This document shows, in pieces, positions 12,516 to 23,970 of a stretch of DNA of 64,000 nucleotides. Each line of letters starts with the position of its first letter. The stretch's first letter is position 1. The stretch comes from Magnolia sinica (Eukaryota; Streptophyta; Magnoliopsida; Magnoliales; Magnoliaceae), in contig NC_080585.1 in NCBI RefSeq assembly GCF_029962835.1, positions 60,747,443 to 60,811,442 of the forward strand, given 5' to 3'. The position numbers and the translations under genes are program-made. The notes under the pieces were generated by a model. The model did no database searches. It worked only from the letters and a program-made list of their open reading frames with translations, and was not told where the DNA came from.

Positions 12516-13613
12516 ATGAGAACTCAGATCCCTGTCATCCTTGGTTGTCCATTCTTAGGTACATTAAATGCCATAATTAATTGTAAGAATGGAGTTGTGA
12601 GTTTATCTTTTGGAAACATGATGTTGGAGCTCAATATCTTTTTCAACATGGGCAAACAGTCAAAAGATGTTAACGATATCCACAACATTAACATGATTAA
12701 CTCTTTCATGGAAAATAGAGCAACCCTGAATCCATATTTTGATTATCTAGAAACACAGTGTGAGGAAAGTGATCTCAATTCACTTGTGAACTGTACTAAA
12801 TTAGATAATGATGATGAATGGGATGATAATAATGAGTCTACAACCCAAAATTCCCTGGAATCAATTTCAATTTTGGTCCAGGTAAATGATCATGAGGTAC
12901 AAGAAGTTGTCAACCATAATGCTCTACTCCCCCTATCTGACACGTTTGATTTAAATGGGGAGGATGAGTTCCTTTGAATTAAACCGCATGATTCTTTTGA
13001 GGCATGCTTGGCCCATGCCCCTGATTTAAATGGTGATTTGATTATGGAAATGGATGACTCACTTGATATGACTCTGATATTTGAAACTACCCAGCGGAGG
13101 CCACCATTTGAATAGTCATCCCTTAACAATACAAAGTCTCTACTAATTAGTATCAAGGAACTGAGTCTTCTCCTTAAATCTTTGCCTACTAATTCTCAAT
13201 CTGTCTATGCAGGGCAAGGCAAGACGCATCCAGTGACGATTGATTCTCACCAAGATGAAGAGCAAGAGAGAATGTTTCCCTCTATTCTAAGAAAAGAAGA
13301 AGGAATTATTGGGCATATCATCACAGACCTCAATGAGGAAAATGAGCCCCTTTCAACTGAATGTCTCGACTTTTTAGAAGTTTGCTTAGCACACTTTGAG
13401 AATTCTAATGACTATACGATTCAAGACATAGTGAATGCCCTGCGAGAAAATACCTTGGTAGTTTATACTGACCGAGGGAATCATTTCTCTGAAGCACGTC
13501 CTTTTACAGATCCTGAGTGTTTACTATTAAATGGGGAGGAGCTGAAAATTGAACCGAAGTCTGAGACTTCAGAATGTGTTGAGACTACACTGTCAAATGA
13601 GATTTTTTTTTGA
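12516..13613 (+). pseudogene. E2 protease C-terminus fused to acidic duplicated region
   Basis: A single frame with two internal stops (12975-12977 and about 13113). It opens with the protease C-terminal motif 'IPVILGCPFLGT' and 'SLSFGNMMLELN', as in E4. In an autonomous element RT would follow after a short linker. Here the frame carries the acidic modules instead: 'CEESDLNSLV', a DDEWDDNNE segment, 'FEACLAHAPDLNGDLIMEMD', a linker-like 'PTNSQSVYAGQGKTHPVTID' and a second 'CLAHFENSNDYTIQDIV' copy. It then stops with no RT, RNase H or integrase. This links the coding-poor E1 and E6 ORFs to an ordinary Athila pol. Confidence 0.75.
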
Positions 13614-15010
13614 ATTTCACCTACTTATAATCTTCGATTCACCATGGTGTACTAACATCAAAAAATTTTCTGTCACGATTGAATATTATCCACTTTGGAT
13701 ACCTTAAGGGATTAAAAGAAATTTTTTTGCTAAGCTTCATAAATTTCTCTGGACATGCATGATCCAAGGCATCCAAGCCTATTGCAAAAAAAGCTTTTAG
13801 ATAATCTTGTTGAGAAACCTACTGAGAAATTTATTGAGATACTGGCCAAAGGAGGAACCTGCTGCATGATTGAGTAACCAGTCCCTGCTTTTTAGGTTTT
13901 TGATTAGGTTTATTGCTTTTATAGGATTTAGGACAAGGATAGTTTGCTTTCAGTTGGTTTAGTCTTCTTGCTGACCCACCTTCACATTGAGAATCTTTGA
14001 ATAGCTTCAATTCTCCTTCTTCAGGTATTACCATTCCATCACTTCTGTTTTCTTTTCGTTGCCTCATGTGCATTGCATACTTATCTCTTTTACATTGAGG
14101 ACAATGTAGATTGTAGGTTGGGGGGTGTGGATTAGGTAAACTAATCAGTGTTTTTTTTAGTTTTTGAGCAAAAATTGTGAAAATTTTCAAAATTTCAAAG
14201 TAAAAACCTACTTGAAAAGCGATAGTTTGTGCTCTTAAGAATGTTTTGAGTATAATAATAAGATAGAGATTGAATTTTGAATTGTTAGAGTTTGATAAAC
14301 TAAGTAGACTATCACTTGAAGTTCTTTCATTTAATTGATTTAGAGGAAATTTGAATATCATGTTAATCTAATTTACAAGACACGTTCAAGCTACTTTTTG
14401 TGAGTGTACTAGAATTTCTAATTGTTAACATGAGAATCATTGATAGATGTTGAGAATTGAGTCTGGAGAACTTTATCCACCTTAAAAGATGAAAAGAACC
14501 AGTTAAAAAACAGTGAGATCGACAAAAAGGTCATGTATGAGGAAAAAACTGAAAAAAGTTTTAAAATGAAGGAAAAATTCATAAAAGAATCTGAAGAGAA
14601 TGAATAATCAAAATAGGACCGTCAATATAAAATTGAAAATTGGAAAAATAATGAAAATGGGATAAGTTCAGAATTAGTACTTGAGTTTTCAACTAATCTT
14701 GATATGGTGATCATGGCTAATATTATGAAATGATAGTATGGTTATGAGAAGTAAATTGATTTTCACTGAGCACATTGAAAAACTTGATATATGAACTTAT
14801 GCTCTGATTTAATTGATAAAGAACCTATTTGATAGATTGCTTATATAATTTAGCTCTAGGTTTTCAAAACCCCACTTTCTCGTCTTAATTCTACTCATTC
14901 ATACTCAGTTGTACAAAAGATTATTTTTTGAAAAAGGTTTGAACATTGAGAATTGAGGTTCACTTCACGCATGTTTTGCTTAGGACTAACAAAATGCTGG
15001 TTAGGGAGTG
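13614..15010 (+). other. E2 3' non-coding region with conserved G-rich block
   Basis: AT-rich, with no supported ORF. The block at about 14098-14140 ('gaggacaatgtagattgtag' and then a GGGGGG run) is shared with E1 and E6. It resembles the internal polypurine-like block found far upstream of the 3' LTR in Athila elements. The bases just before the LTR (gttagggagtg) are the local polypurine tract. The 176-residue minus-strand ORF here is not conserved in the sister copies, so I do not call it. Confidence 0.6.
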
Positions 15011-16084
15011 TGTTGAGTGTCAAATATTGCATATTCTCCCCTGTTTATATCTTAGTTTTATGAACATGATAATGCTTAATGGTATATTTTATACATGTTT
15101 GTGTTGCAAGGTGAATCTGAGAGCTTGGATTGAAAAGAATGTTAAAAGCATGGATATGATGCTCAAGAATCACCAATGCAAGGGATGAATCTTACAAGAC
15201 CAAGATTGAAGAATTCACATGCCAAAGACCCAAGGGAATCAAGTGAGGAATGAAGAGAATCGAAGATTTGAAGTGAAGAAAAGGAATACACGTGAAGTTT
15301 CATGAGCCCAAACTCTGGCTCAACCAGCCCAAGAAACTTCGGCTTGAACTCCAGTAACATTATCTTTCAAATTCACATGACCTTCGACCAGTCGAAGATT
15401 CCACTCGATTAGTCAAAGGAAACCTTCGACCAGTAGAAGATTGCCCTCGACTAGTCGAAGGTTACGCAGATTTTGCATAGACTGCGTAAATTTGAGGCAA
15501 TTTCTGAAAATTTTCAACTCAGTGCGAAAGTTGAAGTTTTTCAATAATAAATAGGAGTTCCTAGGATGCTCCAAAGCATATTTTAGGGTTTAAGGAGTGG
15601 AGCAAAAGGGTGAAGAGCCGCCGCCAAGAGTTTTCTTCTTTTTCCTTAGTTTGTTTTTATATTTTTCTTAAGACTTCTTAATTTAATCATGTTTATGTTT
15701 GGCTAAACCTTTTAGCTAGGGCTAAGAGATGAAGCTTGTAGCATGATTGGGATGTTTACTTTACTTTGATTCATGTTTGATTAATTGTTATATTTTCCAA
15801 TTGGATAGGATAGGACTCCAATTCCAATTGTGTTACTTAAATCAAGTAAGGTGGCATCTTAATTGCTACAAGTGGATCCTTGGCACCCTAGTTCCCACCT
15901 TTAAATTTACAAGTTTCAATTACATCATTCACAATTACTCTTTTCAATTATTCATATTTAACATCTTCTTCTAGTTCTAGTTCTAGTTACTTTCAGAAAC
16001 GTACAAGATTAGTCCCTGTGGATTCGACCTCGGTCTCATTGAGATTATTACTACATCGTGACACTACACTTGGGGTTGTGAATA
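15011..16084 (+). mobile_element. Athila-type LTR shared by E2 and E3
   Basis: It starts TGTTGAGTGTCAAATATT and ends GGGGTTGTGAATA; 1074 bp. It has E2's 3' internal sequence on its left and a primer-binding site plus gag on its right, so it acts as 3' LTR of one half element and 5' LTR of another. A TATA-like box (taataaatagg) lies at about 15545-15555. An inverted-repeat array with 'ccttcgaccagtcgaag' and 'ctcgactagtcgaag' lies at 15379-15470, about 75 bp upstream of it. Confidence 0.8.
15379..15470 (+). repeat. Inverted-repeat array upstream of TATA in the E2/E3 LTR
   Basis: Three to four copies of a CTTCGAC-CA/TA-GTCGAAG type inverted repeat within about 90 bp. The centre GACCAGTC or GACTAGTC is the same core found in the copia LTRs C1, S1 and S2. 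Confidence 0.7.
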
Positions 16085-16090
16085 AGTTTT

Positions 16091-16109
16091 TAGTACCGTT
16101 ATTGGGGAC
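16091..16109 (+). other. E3 primer-binding site, tRNA-Asp type, decayed
   Basis: TAGTACCGTTATTGGGGAC aligns with the Athila priming site TGGCGCCGTTGCCGGGGAT and has several transitions. It lies 6 bp after the LTR end. Confidence 0.7.
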
Positions 16110-16364
16110 TATGGTTGCACTTTTCTGAATTTAATCAGTTTTAAATCAGGTTAAGATAAGGATTAACTTTCTGTTTTATTCTTAGGTTAGGAATTTTTCT
16201 ACTTTGTTTGTAGAAACTAACTTTGTTCTTTATTTTGTAAGATCCTTACCTAGCATCTTCTATCTGGTAACTTCGTTCTAAGTCTCTCTCTTACTTCTTA
16301 TTTCCTATAGTTTCAATTCTTAGATTTTAGGTTAAAATTTGTACTTGAAAGCTGAGAGTGTTTC

Positions 16365-17090
16365 ATGCCCAAGTGGGTCCGTGATAACACTCTATGTCTT
16401 TTAAGTGAAGGAGGATTAGTCGAAGGGTTGCCTATACATCACAGGACTAGACAACACTTGAGATCCTCAGAGTCAATAGAAGTAATGGCTATTAATCAAC
16501 CTGCAAATCAACCTCAACCCCCAGTCGAGGAGGCCCAAGATGAGAATGAACTATACCATGCACCCCCGCCTCATACTTTACGTGACTATTTACAACCGGC
16601 AGGGGTGAGCACACCTTCCTATATGTTTTTTCCAAAAGCTACAGGAAATATAGATATTAAGCTAGGAGTGATCCAACTCCTTCTAAAGTTCCATGGACTT
16701 GAATATGAAAGTCCATATCTACACTTGAAAGCGTTTGACGAGATAATAACCACTTTATACTTTCCTAATGTGTCTGAGGATACGATCAGGCTGAAACTCT
16801 TTCCTTTCCCTTTAAAAGAAAAAACTAAGACATGGTTGCATTCACTACATCCATGCTTTATTGGCAGATGGAATGACATGACAATGTAGTTCATAAAAAA
16901 ATTCTCCCCATATCATAAGATGAACACCATCAGAAAGTTGAGCATGAACTTCATCCAAAACGAAGATGAAACATTCTTCCAATGTTGGGAGCGGTTTAAG
17001 GATCTTGTCAGTTCATGCCCACAACACGTTTTTGAAACATGATGTATAAAAAAAATTCTTCCATGAAGGATTGACGTCTTCTATGTTTTA
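16365..17090 (+). pseudogene. gag: E3 gag, N-terminal part, truncated
   Basis: The ORF 16365-16889 holds Athila Gag motifs in order: 'TLRDYLQPAG', 'LKFHGLEYESPYLHLKAFDE', 'LKLFPFPLKEKTKTWL'. After a stop it continues as FIKKFSPYHKMNTIRK and '[15 protein letters not shown]', then through a frameshift to '[10 protein letters not shown]'. At about 17090 it breaks off and joins minus-strand integrase sequence head-on. The Gag lead-in (QPPVEEAQDENELYHAPPPH) is as expected for the family. Capsid function is inferred from the family only. Confidence 0.8.
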
Positions 17091-20000
17091 ACTCCATGGG
17101 TAAGTGGCAAGCTTTCCCATAGACAAGTTTAAACGGAGACATTCCAATGGGGGTCTTAAAAGCTGTACGGTAAGCCCATAAAGCATTGTTCAAGTGGATT
17201 TACCAATCTTTACGGTCAAGGTTAATTATTTTTTTTTTAAATTTGCTTAATTTCCCTACTGGAAATCTTGGCTTACTCGCCTGTCTGTGGGTGGTATGGA
17301 GTACTCACCTTATGAGAGATGCCATATTTCTTCATTAAGTTCTCGAATAGCCTATTACAAAAGTGCAACTATCCATCACTAATGATGAATCGAGGCATTC
17401 TAAACCGGGAAAGGATAATTTATTTTTTAAAAGAATCGAATGACCATTTTATGATCATTGTTCCAGCACGGGATCGCTTCAACCCACTTAGTGACATAGT
17501 CTACTACTAACAATATATAAATATTTTCAAAGGATTAGGGGAATGGCCACATGAAATTGATGCCCCATCAATCGAATGCTTCAATGATAAGTATTGGGTT
17601 CAAAGGCATCATATTTTTACGAGACAATCCTCCTAATTTTGACAACTCTCAAAAGCTTTACAAAACTCATGAGCATCTCAGAACATAGTGGGCCAATAAA
17701 AGTTGTATTACAGAATTTTGGTCGTAGTCTTTTTAGTAGAAAAGTGACCACCATAGGCCTGAGAGTGACAAAAGTAGATAACACTTTGATGTTCATTGTC
17801 TGGCACACATCTCCTTAAAATTTGGTATGGGCAATATTTAAATAGATAAGGATCATCCCAGAAAAACTTACATACCTCAGTGAAGAATTTCTTCTTATCT
17901 TACGAGGTCCAATATGTTGGCGTGAAACTTGTGGCAAGATAATTCGCATTGTCAGCAAACCAAGGTAATTAGGAGATTTTAAACAATTGTTCGTTAGGGA
18001 AGATGTCATTTATCAGTGTTGGTTCAAGGAAATCTGGAAGATCAAGCCTAGAGAGATGGTCAGCCACTACGTTCTCTACTCCCTTTTTGTCTCGTATTTC
18101 TATGTCGAACTCTTGGATTAGAAGGATCCATCTTATCAAGCGGGGCTTACTATCATTCTTAAAAAGAAGGTACTTCAGCGCCGCATGATCACTGTAAATG
18201 ATAATCTTGGATTCGATCAATTAGGGCCTAAAATTGTCCAAAGCGAACACTACAACTAAGAGTTCCTTTTCCGTAGTGAAGTAGTTAACTTGGGCAGAAT
18301 TTAGAGTTCTACTCGTATAGTGAATCACATAGGGTTTCTTATCTTTTCTATAGCCTAACACCACCCCAATAGCTTAGTTAGATGCGTTGTACATAATCTC
18401 AAATGTATGCTCCAATCGGGTGGCTGCATGATAGGTGCGGTAGTCAACATAGTCTTGAGCTTAGTGAAAGCTTCTTGGCATTGTTCAGTCCACTCTATGG
18501 TGCATCCTTTTAAAGTAGATTATATAAAGGACGAGAGAGGTGAATAAAGTCCTTTATGAATCGTCTATTAAATTTGGCATGTCTTAAGAAGGATCGCACT
18601 TCATGTATGCTCTTAGGTGGAGGTAAGTTAGAGATAAGGTCAATTTTAGCCTTATCTACCTCAATTCCCTTGGATAAAATTATATGTCCAAGCACTATTC
18701 CATTAGGAACCATAAAATGACATTTTTCCCAATATAGAACTAAATTCTTCTCCTCACATTGCTTTAGCACATTTTAAAGATTTTTCAGACACTCGCTGAA
18801 GGATGGACCAAAGATAGAGAAGTCGTCCATGAAGACCTCTAAATATTGCCCCATCATGTAAGAAAATATACTCAACATGCATCGCTGAAAGGTGGTGGGG
18901 GCATTACACAGTCCAAATGGCATCATTCGATAAGAAAAGATGCCAACGGGGCAAGTGAATGTTGTCTTCTCCTGATCTTCAAGGGCTATCTCTATCTGAT
19001 TGTAACCTGAATAGTCATCAAGGAAGCAATAGTATGAGTGACCATCTAGGCTTTCTAAAATTTGATTAATGAAGGGTAAAGGAAAGTGGTCCTTCCTTAT
19101 GATGGTATTCAACTTTCTGTAGTCAATGCACATTCTCCAACCAGTAGTAACTCTTGTTAGCACAAGTTCATTATCAGTATTGGTTACGATGGTGATTTCA
19201 GACTTCTTAGGAACCACCTAAGTTGGACTCACCTATTGACTGTCGAATATAGGGTAAATGATACCCACATATAACAACTTAAGTACCTCACCTTTAACCA
19301 CTTTCTTCATGTTTGGATTTTATCTACGTTGTGGTCGTTAGGAGGTCTTCGCATTATCCTCAAGATGAATACGGTGAGTACAAATCAAATGGTTAATTCG
19401 CTTGAGGTCAGTAATCGACCATCCAAGGGTTCCTTTATGCTCAATGAGAGTGAAAATAAGCACACACTCTTGTTCTTTCTTGATGTTGGAAGAGATCACC
19501 ACTAGGTATGTTTCATCTTGACCTAAATACACATATTTAAGATTAGCGGGCAAAGGTTTTAGGTCAAGCTTCAGTGCTTTGAGACTAAACGGTAGAGGCA
19601 CTATATCGGTTTGCGGCAATTTCTCAAATTATGGCCTCCACCGGTTAACTTCAAGTACAGGCATAGCATCAAGCATGACATCCATCTCCATAATCATGTC
19701 ATCATCTAAATCAGGGGAGTGGTCTAAGCACGTCTCTAGAGGGTTAGAGTATAGAGTCAGGAGTGTTCTATCTTCCATGAAAGAATTGATCATATTAATG
19801 TCATGGGTATCGTCATCATCCTTTGGTTGTTTGGTTATATTAAAAAAGATGTTGAGCTCCAATGTCATATTTCCAAAAGATAAATTCATAATTCAATTCC
19901 TACAATTAATGATGGCAATTGATGTAGCAAGGAATAAACAACCAAGAATGATGGGAATTTGAGTGCTTACATCTATGATGGGTTGAATATCTAAGATAAT

Positions 20001-20477
20001 AAAATCTACTGGATAGTAGAATTTATCAACTTGGACCAATACATTCTTAATCATCCTTCTTGGTATACAAATAGATCGATCATCAAGTTGTAACGTGGTC
20101 TGGGTGGGTTTTAATTCACCTAGACCCAGTTGTTTGTAAACCGAGTAAGGGATCAGATTTACACTCGCTCCCAAGTCAAGAAGTAATTGCTTAATTTGGT
20201 GGTTCCCAATTACATAAGTGATGGTTGGGCTACTGGGATCTTTGTATTTTTGTAGCACATCTTGCTTAAGGATGACACTCACTTTTTCTGTCAAAAAGAT
20301 TTTCTTTTGTATGTTTTGCCATCTTTTGGTAATGCATAGATCTTTCAAAAATTTAGCATATGAAGGGATTTGTTTAACAACATCCACTAGAGGGATGTTA
20401 ACCTTCACTTACTTAAGCACGTCTAGAATACCTGAGAGTTAGTTAGAGGTTTTGGTGTAATCAACTACTGAGGGAAT
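17090..20477 (-). pseudogene. pol: E4 Athila pol: protease, RT, RNase H, integrase
   Basis: On the minus strand the domains follow the Ty3/gypsy order. Protease: 20408-19629, with the DLGAS active site at 20167-20177 and 'NLSFGNMTLELN' near its end. A short acidic linker follows ('CLDHSPDLDDDMIMEMD', 'LPANLKYVYLGQDET'). RT: 19217-18510, with 'WRMCIDYRKLNTI', 'MMPFGLCNAPTTFQRCM' and catalytic FMDDFS at 18819-18833. RNase H: about 18500-17969, with '[11 protein letters not shown]'. Integrase: 17968-17090, ending in '[18 protein letters not shown]' and '[11 protein letters not shown]'. Several frameshifts and stops separate the pieces. This is the only copy in the window with the full Athila pol, so it is the best picture of an autonomous partner of E1, E2 and E6. 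Confidence 0.85.
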
Positions 20478-20501
20478 TGAAAAATCCAAGCTATATGTCC
20501 T

Positions 20502-20525
20502 GGGGGGGGGGGGGGGGGGGGGGGG
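20502..20525. repeat. Poly-G run in S1
   Basis: An uninterrupted run of more than 20 G close to the LTR 3' end (minus strand). The same site is C-rich or G-rich with different lengths in C1 5' LTR (about 32490-32503), C1 3' LTR (about 41388-41396) and S2 (about 50045-50062). Its exact length may be unreliable in any assembly. Confidence 0.8.
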
Positions 20526-21589
20526 CGGCGACGGTAAATAGGACTATGCCAAATTAAAACTTTAACAATGGAATTTAAATGAATAAAGGAAAGATAACAC
20601 TTTAAACAAATCACAATACGGAAATGTAAAGCAACCTCAAAATTCTAGTCTTGAGAGGTTGATACAAATGTTGTTCTAAGGACAACGTTGCACCATAAAA
20701 ACCAAGGGTTTATGGCAGGACAACCTTACTAGAACGGTTTAAGTACCAATATCTCAAACTGAAGAGGAATGAAAAAAAATAACAAGAAATGAAAGTCTAA
20801 GCTATTGCAACATTTCCCACAATACTTGAAATATAAATATTACAACATTCACATTCACACATACATCCCACAAACTTGAATGATTAAAGATATAGAAAAT
20901 AAATCACACATCCATAAAACACAAAGAGTTATAGTGGTTCGTCTGTGTGTACACCAATTGTTAAACAACAGCCACACAGCTTGCTACTCTACTCCTGATA
21001 TCCTCACACAGGGGATATTCACATTCATTATGAAAATAGGTTTTTCTCAGGTTCACCTAAAACCCTCACAATTGTGTCTTTCAAATGGGCTTACACAATT
21101 CAAAAACCCCACACTCTAAGTTTTCTGGCTCTCCTCAGATAACCAACACTTAGAGATTTTTCTGGCTTAATCTCAAAGAAATCAAAAACATAAAAGATTT
21201 ACACAAATGTAAAATACCTGAATTTCTCCTTTTGTTATAGCTCGGAAGAACTAAGTCGGAGTAGAAGTTCGAATATAGAAGTTCAATGTCCAATACTCAC
21301 TTTGAAATGGTTCTAGGTTCTAATTGATTTTAAATTAAATAAAGTTGGGCTAGCTGTATTTGATTTTGATTCCAAGAAGTGGAATATCACAATTCCTCTT
21401 TCAAATCAAATTAGAATGCAAAAACAAAATCAAATATAAAAAGCTAACAAAAGAGAATATTAAATATGCACAATCTAGCTTAAAAAGAACACAAACTTAT
21501 CTCTCAAAGTGATGCCTTGATTTTACTTGAATTGGATATCAAACTCTAAAAATCATGCTCTATTTATAGTTGTAGAAATTGCATCTTTG

Positions 21590-21950
21590 ACTGGTCCCGT
21601 GGACATTACGACTGATCGTAGGACCAACAACATTTTGAAATTATGAGCGCGATCAGATAAAACCGTTCCACAACTAGTCGTAGGCACTTCACGACCAGTC
21701 GTGAGTCCTCCATGACTGGTCATAACTTGCCCACGACTGGTCATGAGACACCAGAATTCTTTGTTGGAGTTTGAGTCGTAGCTGCTAGACTGGTCTTGAA
21801 CGAGTCGACACTGTTCACACGACCGGTCGAGCAGATTCTAGGACTGGTCGTAGCTCAACCAAAAAATTCTAAAAATTTGCAACAATTTAGGACTGGTCGA
21901 GCTAGTTCTAGGACTAGTCGAACAAAGTCTAGGACTAGTCTAAGAACATA
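21590..21950 (-). repeat. Inverted-repeat array in S1 upstream of TATA
   Basis: About ten spaced copies of GACTGGTC/GACTAGTC cores, several extended to inverted repeats such as 'cacgactggtcatgag'. It lies directly upstream (minus strand) of the TATA box at 21561-21568. Confidence 0.7.
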
Positions 21951-22244
21951 CCAAACACTTATAAACTGATTCAATTTGAATTATGTATACAAAATGACCT
22001 ACCCTAAGGTCAATCTAAGGTCATTCATACCTTAAATGTATCAATGTGCTTTAGAGAAGAGAACAATGTACTTGACCTTGGATTACTTGAAGTAGATCAT
22101 TATTCTTGTCTTGAAGTATTGTCCTTGTACATGTGATGCATTGCCTTGAACAAATGTATCAATGTGTTACACACAAGACACAGATTGTGGTTTTGGCACT
22201 ACAAAATTTGACAATCAAGGTAACTAATAACCAATGCACTTATA

Positions 22245-23637
22245 GGAATGACGCAATCGGCTTACACACTTGTCCGGTTCTTCCTCTTATGGAGCAATAC
22301 TAGGTCCATCATTCTCATCTTCTTCTGGGTCCTTAAGCTTTTCAGACCTCACTGGAATGGATTTTTCAATTGTCTTTCCACTCCTAAGAGTAGTGATAGA
22401 CTTAGCTTGCTCTATTTGATTTGAGGAGCTTAGGTCACTAATTTCATACTGCGGTTTTGGATTGGGAAGGTGTTAGGCTAGAAGCATCCTTTTCTCCCCA
22501 TTCACTAAGTGTGACTCAATCCTTTGAATTGATGATGCAAACATTCCCATTGTTGTTTTCAAATCATGAAATGCTTGCACTGTATTTTGGTTAAATAGCT
22601 CTTGGTTTTGCATGAATTTTTGAACCTATCCTCTTGAGGCTTCTTTTAATTTAAGAATTGCATAAGAGACTCTTATACGTTATCCATTTATTTATTCCTC
22701 CAACTGAAATTTGGATGGTTCCTCCAGCTGAAGTTATATGTATATGAGGTGGGTCCTCTGAAAGGTCTTTGGCAGTTGTTCATGGCATTTGATTTCTCAT
22801 TCAATATCTCTTGAAAGTAAGAATTGTTAAACAATTTTCATTTGTATGTATGTTGCAAGCACAAATACCACAAATAACTTTCACAGCCTTATCGGGTTTA
22901 ATAGGTTCTGCCTTCTTAAGTTCCATTGGCTTGACTTTGCTTTTGAGATTGGCCACCCTTGCACTCATATCATCTTTCTCTTTTAAAACATAAATTTCAC
23001 CCCTTTCCTTTGATTGAGTAGGCTTAGAAGTGGTGGGTCTTGGGGAGGTGTCCCATGATTGCACATTTTTTGCTAATTGATCAAGGTAATCCCATGCATC
23101 ATCAGCCTCCTTATTCATGAATTCACAGTTACACATCATCTATACGAACTGGCGCATCAATGAAGTCAATCCATTATAAAAAAAAAAAAAAAAACTTATT
23201 ACCATATTTCATAGCCATGATGTGGACAGGAATTCATGAGATCCTTGAACCTTTCCCAACATTGGAAGAAGGTCTCTTCCTTTTTTTGAGCAAAGTACAT
23301 GATTCCCTTCTTAAAGTGTTAGTTTTATGAAATGGGAAAAACTTTTTAACAAATTCCCGAGTTGTCTTGGCCCATGTGCTGATAGATCGTGGCTTTAAGG
23401 AGTGCATCCACGTCTCAACTTTCTCATTCAATGGAAGGGAAACAATTTAAGTCGCACTATATTTTCAAACACGTTTAGAAAGTGTAATATGGTGACTACC
23501 TCATCAAACTCGTTGGTGTGCAAGTATGGACTTTCAGAATCTAGTCCATGGAATTTAGGAAGTAGTTGTGTCATTCCAGGTTTAACATCCACGATTCCTA
23601 CATTCAATGGGAATATCATGCAGGAAGGTATACACAC
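22245..23637 (-). pseudogene. gag: E4 gag, interrupted and truncated
   Basis: Minus-strand Athila gag. The N-terminal part is 23637-23428 ('KFHGLDSESPYLHTNEFDEV', 'IVRLKLFPFH'). Then comes 'WMHSLKPRSISTWAKTTREF' (23431-23234), the central EFMNKEADDAWDYLDQLA segment near 23100, an 'LKEKDDMSARVANLKSKV' segment, and the HPNFSW-type region near 22700. Frameshifts separate these pieces. At 22245-22249 it meets S1. At 23637 it is cut by the exact start of a plus-strand Athila LTR (E5), so E5 inserted in this gag. Confidence 0.8.
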
Positions 23638-23970
23638 TGTTGAGTGTCAAATATTGCATATTTTTCCTAATTTATATCTTGGTTTTATGAACATGATAAT
23701 GCTTAATGGGTATATTTTATACATGTTTGTATTGCGAGGTGAATTGAGAGCTTGGATTGAAAAGAATGTTAAAAGCATGGATTTGATGCTCAAGAATTAC
23801 TAAGGCAATGGATGGATCTTAGGAGACCAAGATTAAAGAATTTACATGCCAAAGATCCAAGGAAACCATGTAAGGAATGAAGAGAATCAAAGATTTGAAG
23901 TAAACATTCGGCTAGCTCGAGTTTTGGTTCGACTAGCCCAAGATTGAAATCGAAATCTTGCATGTGCTGC
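23638..23970 (+). mobile_element. E5: 5' fragment of an Athila-type LTR
   Basis: It begins with a precise LTR start (TGTTGAGTGTCAAATATTGC) and follows the E2/E3 LTR (15011 on) for about 330 bp, including 'ttggattgaaaagaatgtta'. Similarity fades between about 23900 and 23970 and is then lost. No matching LTR end, primer-binding site or internal sequence follows, so the rest was deleted or replaced. The right boundary is approximate. Confidence 0.75.

Larger units (their letters stand above)
20478..22244 (-). mobile_element. S1: solo LTR of the C1 copia family
   Basis: On the minus strand it runs from TATAAGTGCATTGG (TG mutated to TA) to 'acatatagcttggatttttca', 1767 bp, homologous along its length to the C1 3' LTR. 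It is flanked by a perfect 5-bp duplication GGAAT (20473-20477 and 22245-22249). Deleting it and one GGAAT restores the E4 gag-pol linker. It has a TATA box at 21561-21568, an inverted-repeat array upstream, and a long G-run near its minus-strand 3' end. No internal region remains, so it is a solo LTR from LTR-LTR recombination. Confidence 0.9.

Noticed and set aside
13831..14361. 176-residue minus-strand ORF in E2 3' region
   Set aside because: It lies in the 3' non-coding region, over the conserved G-rich block; the equivalent regions of E1 and E6 do not keep it open.
15011..23637. E3 and E4 as one element with a simple internal inversion
   Set aside because: Both segments contain the same N-terminal gag region (plus at 16600-17090, minus at 23637-23230), so at least two elements are involved.
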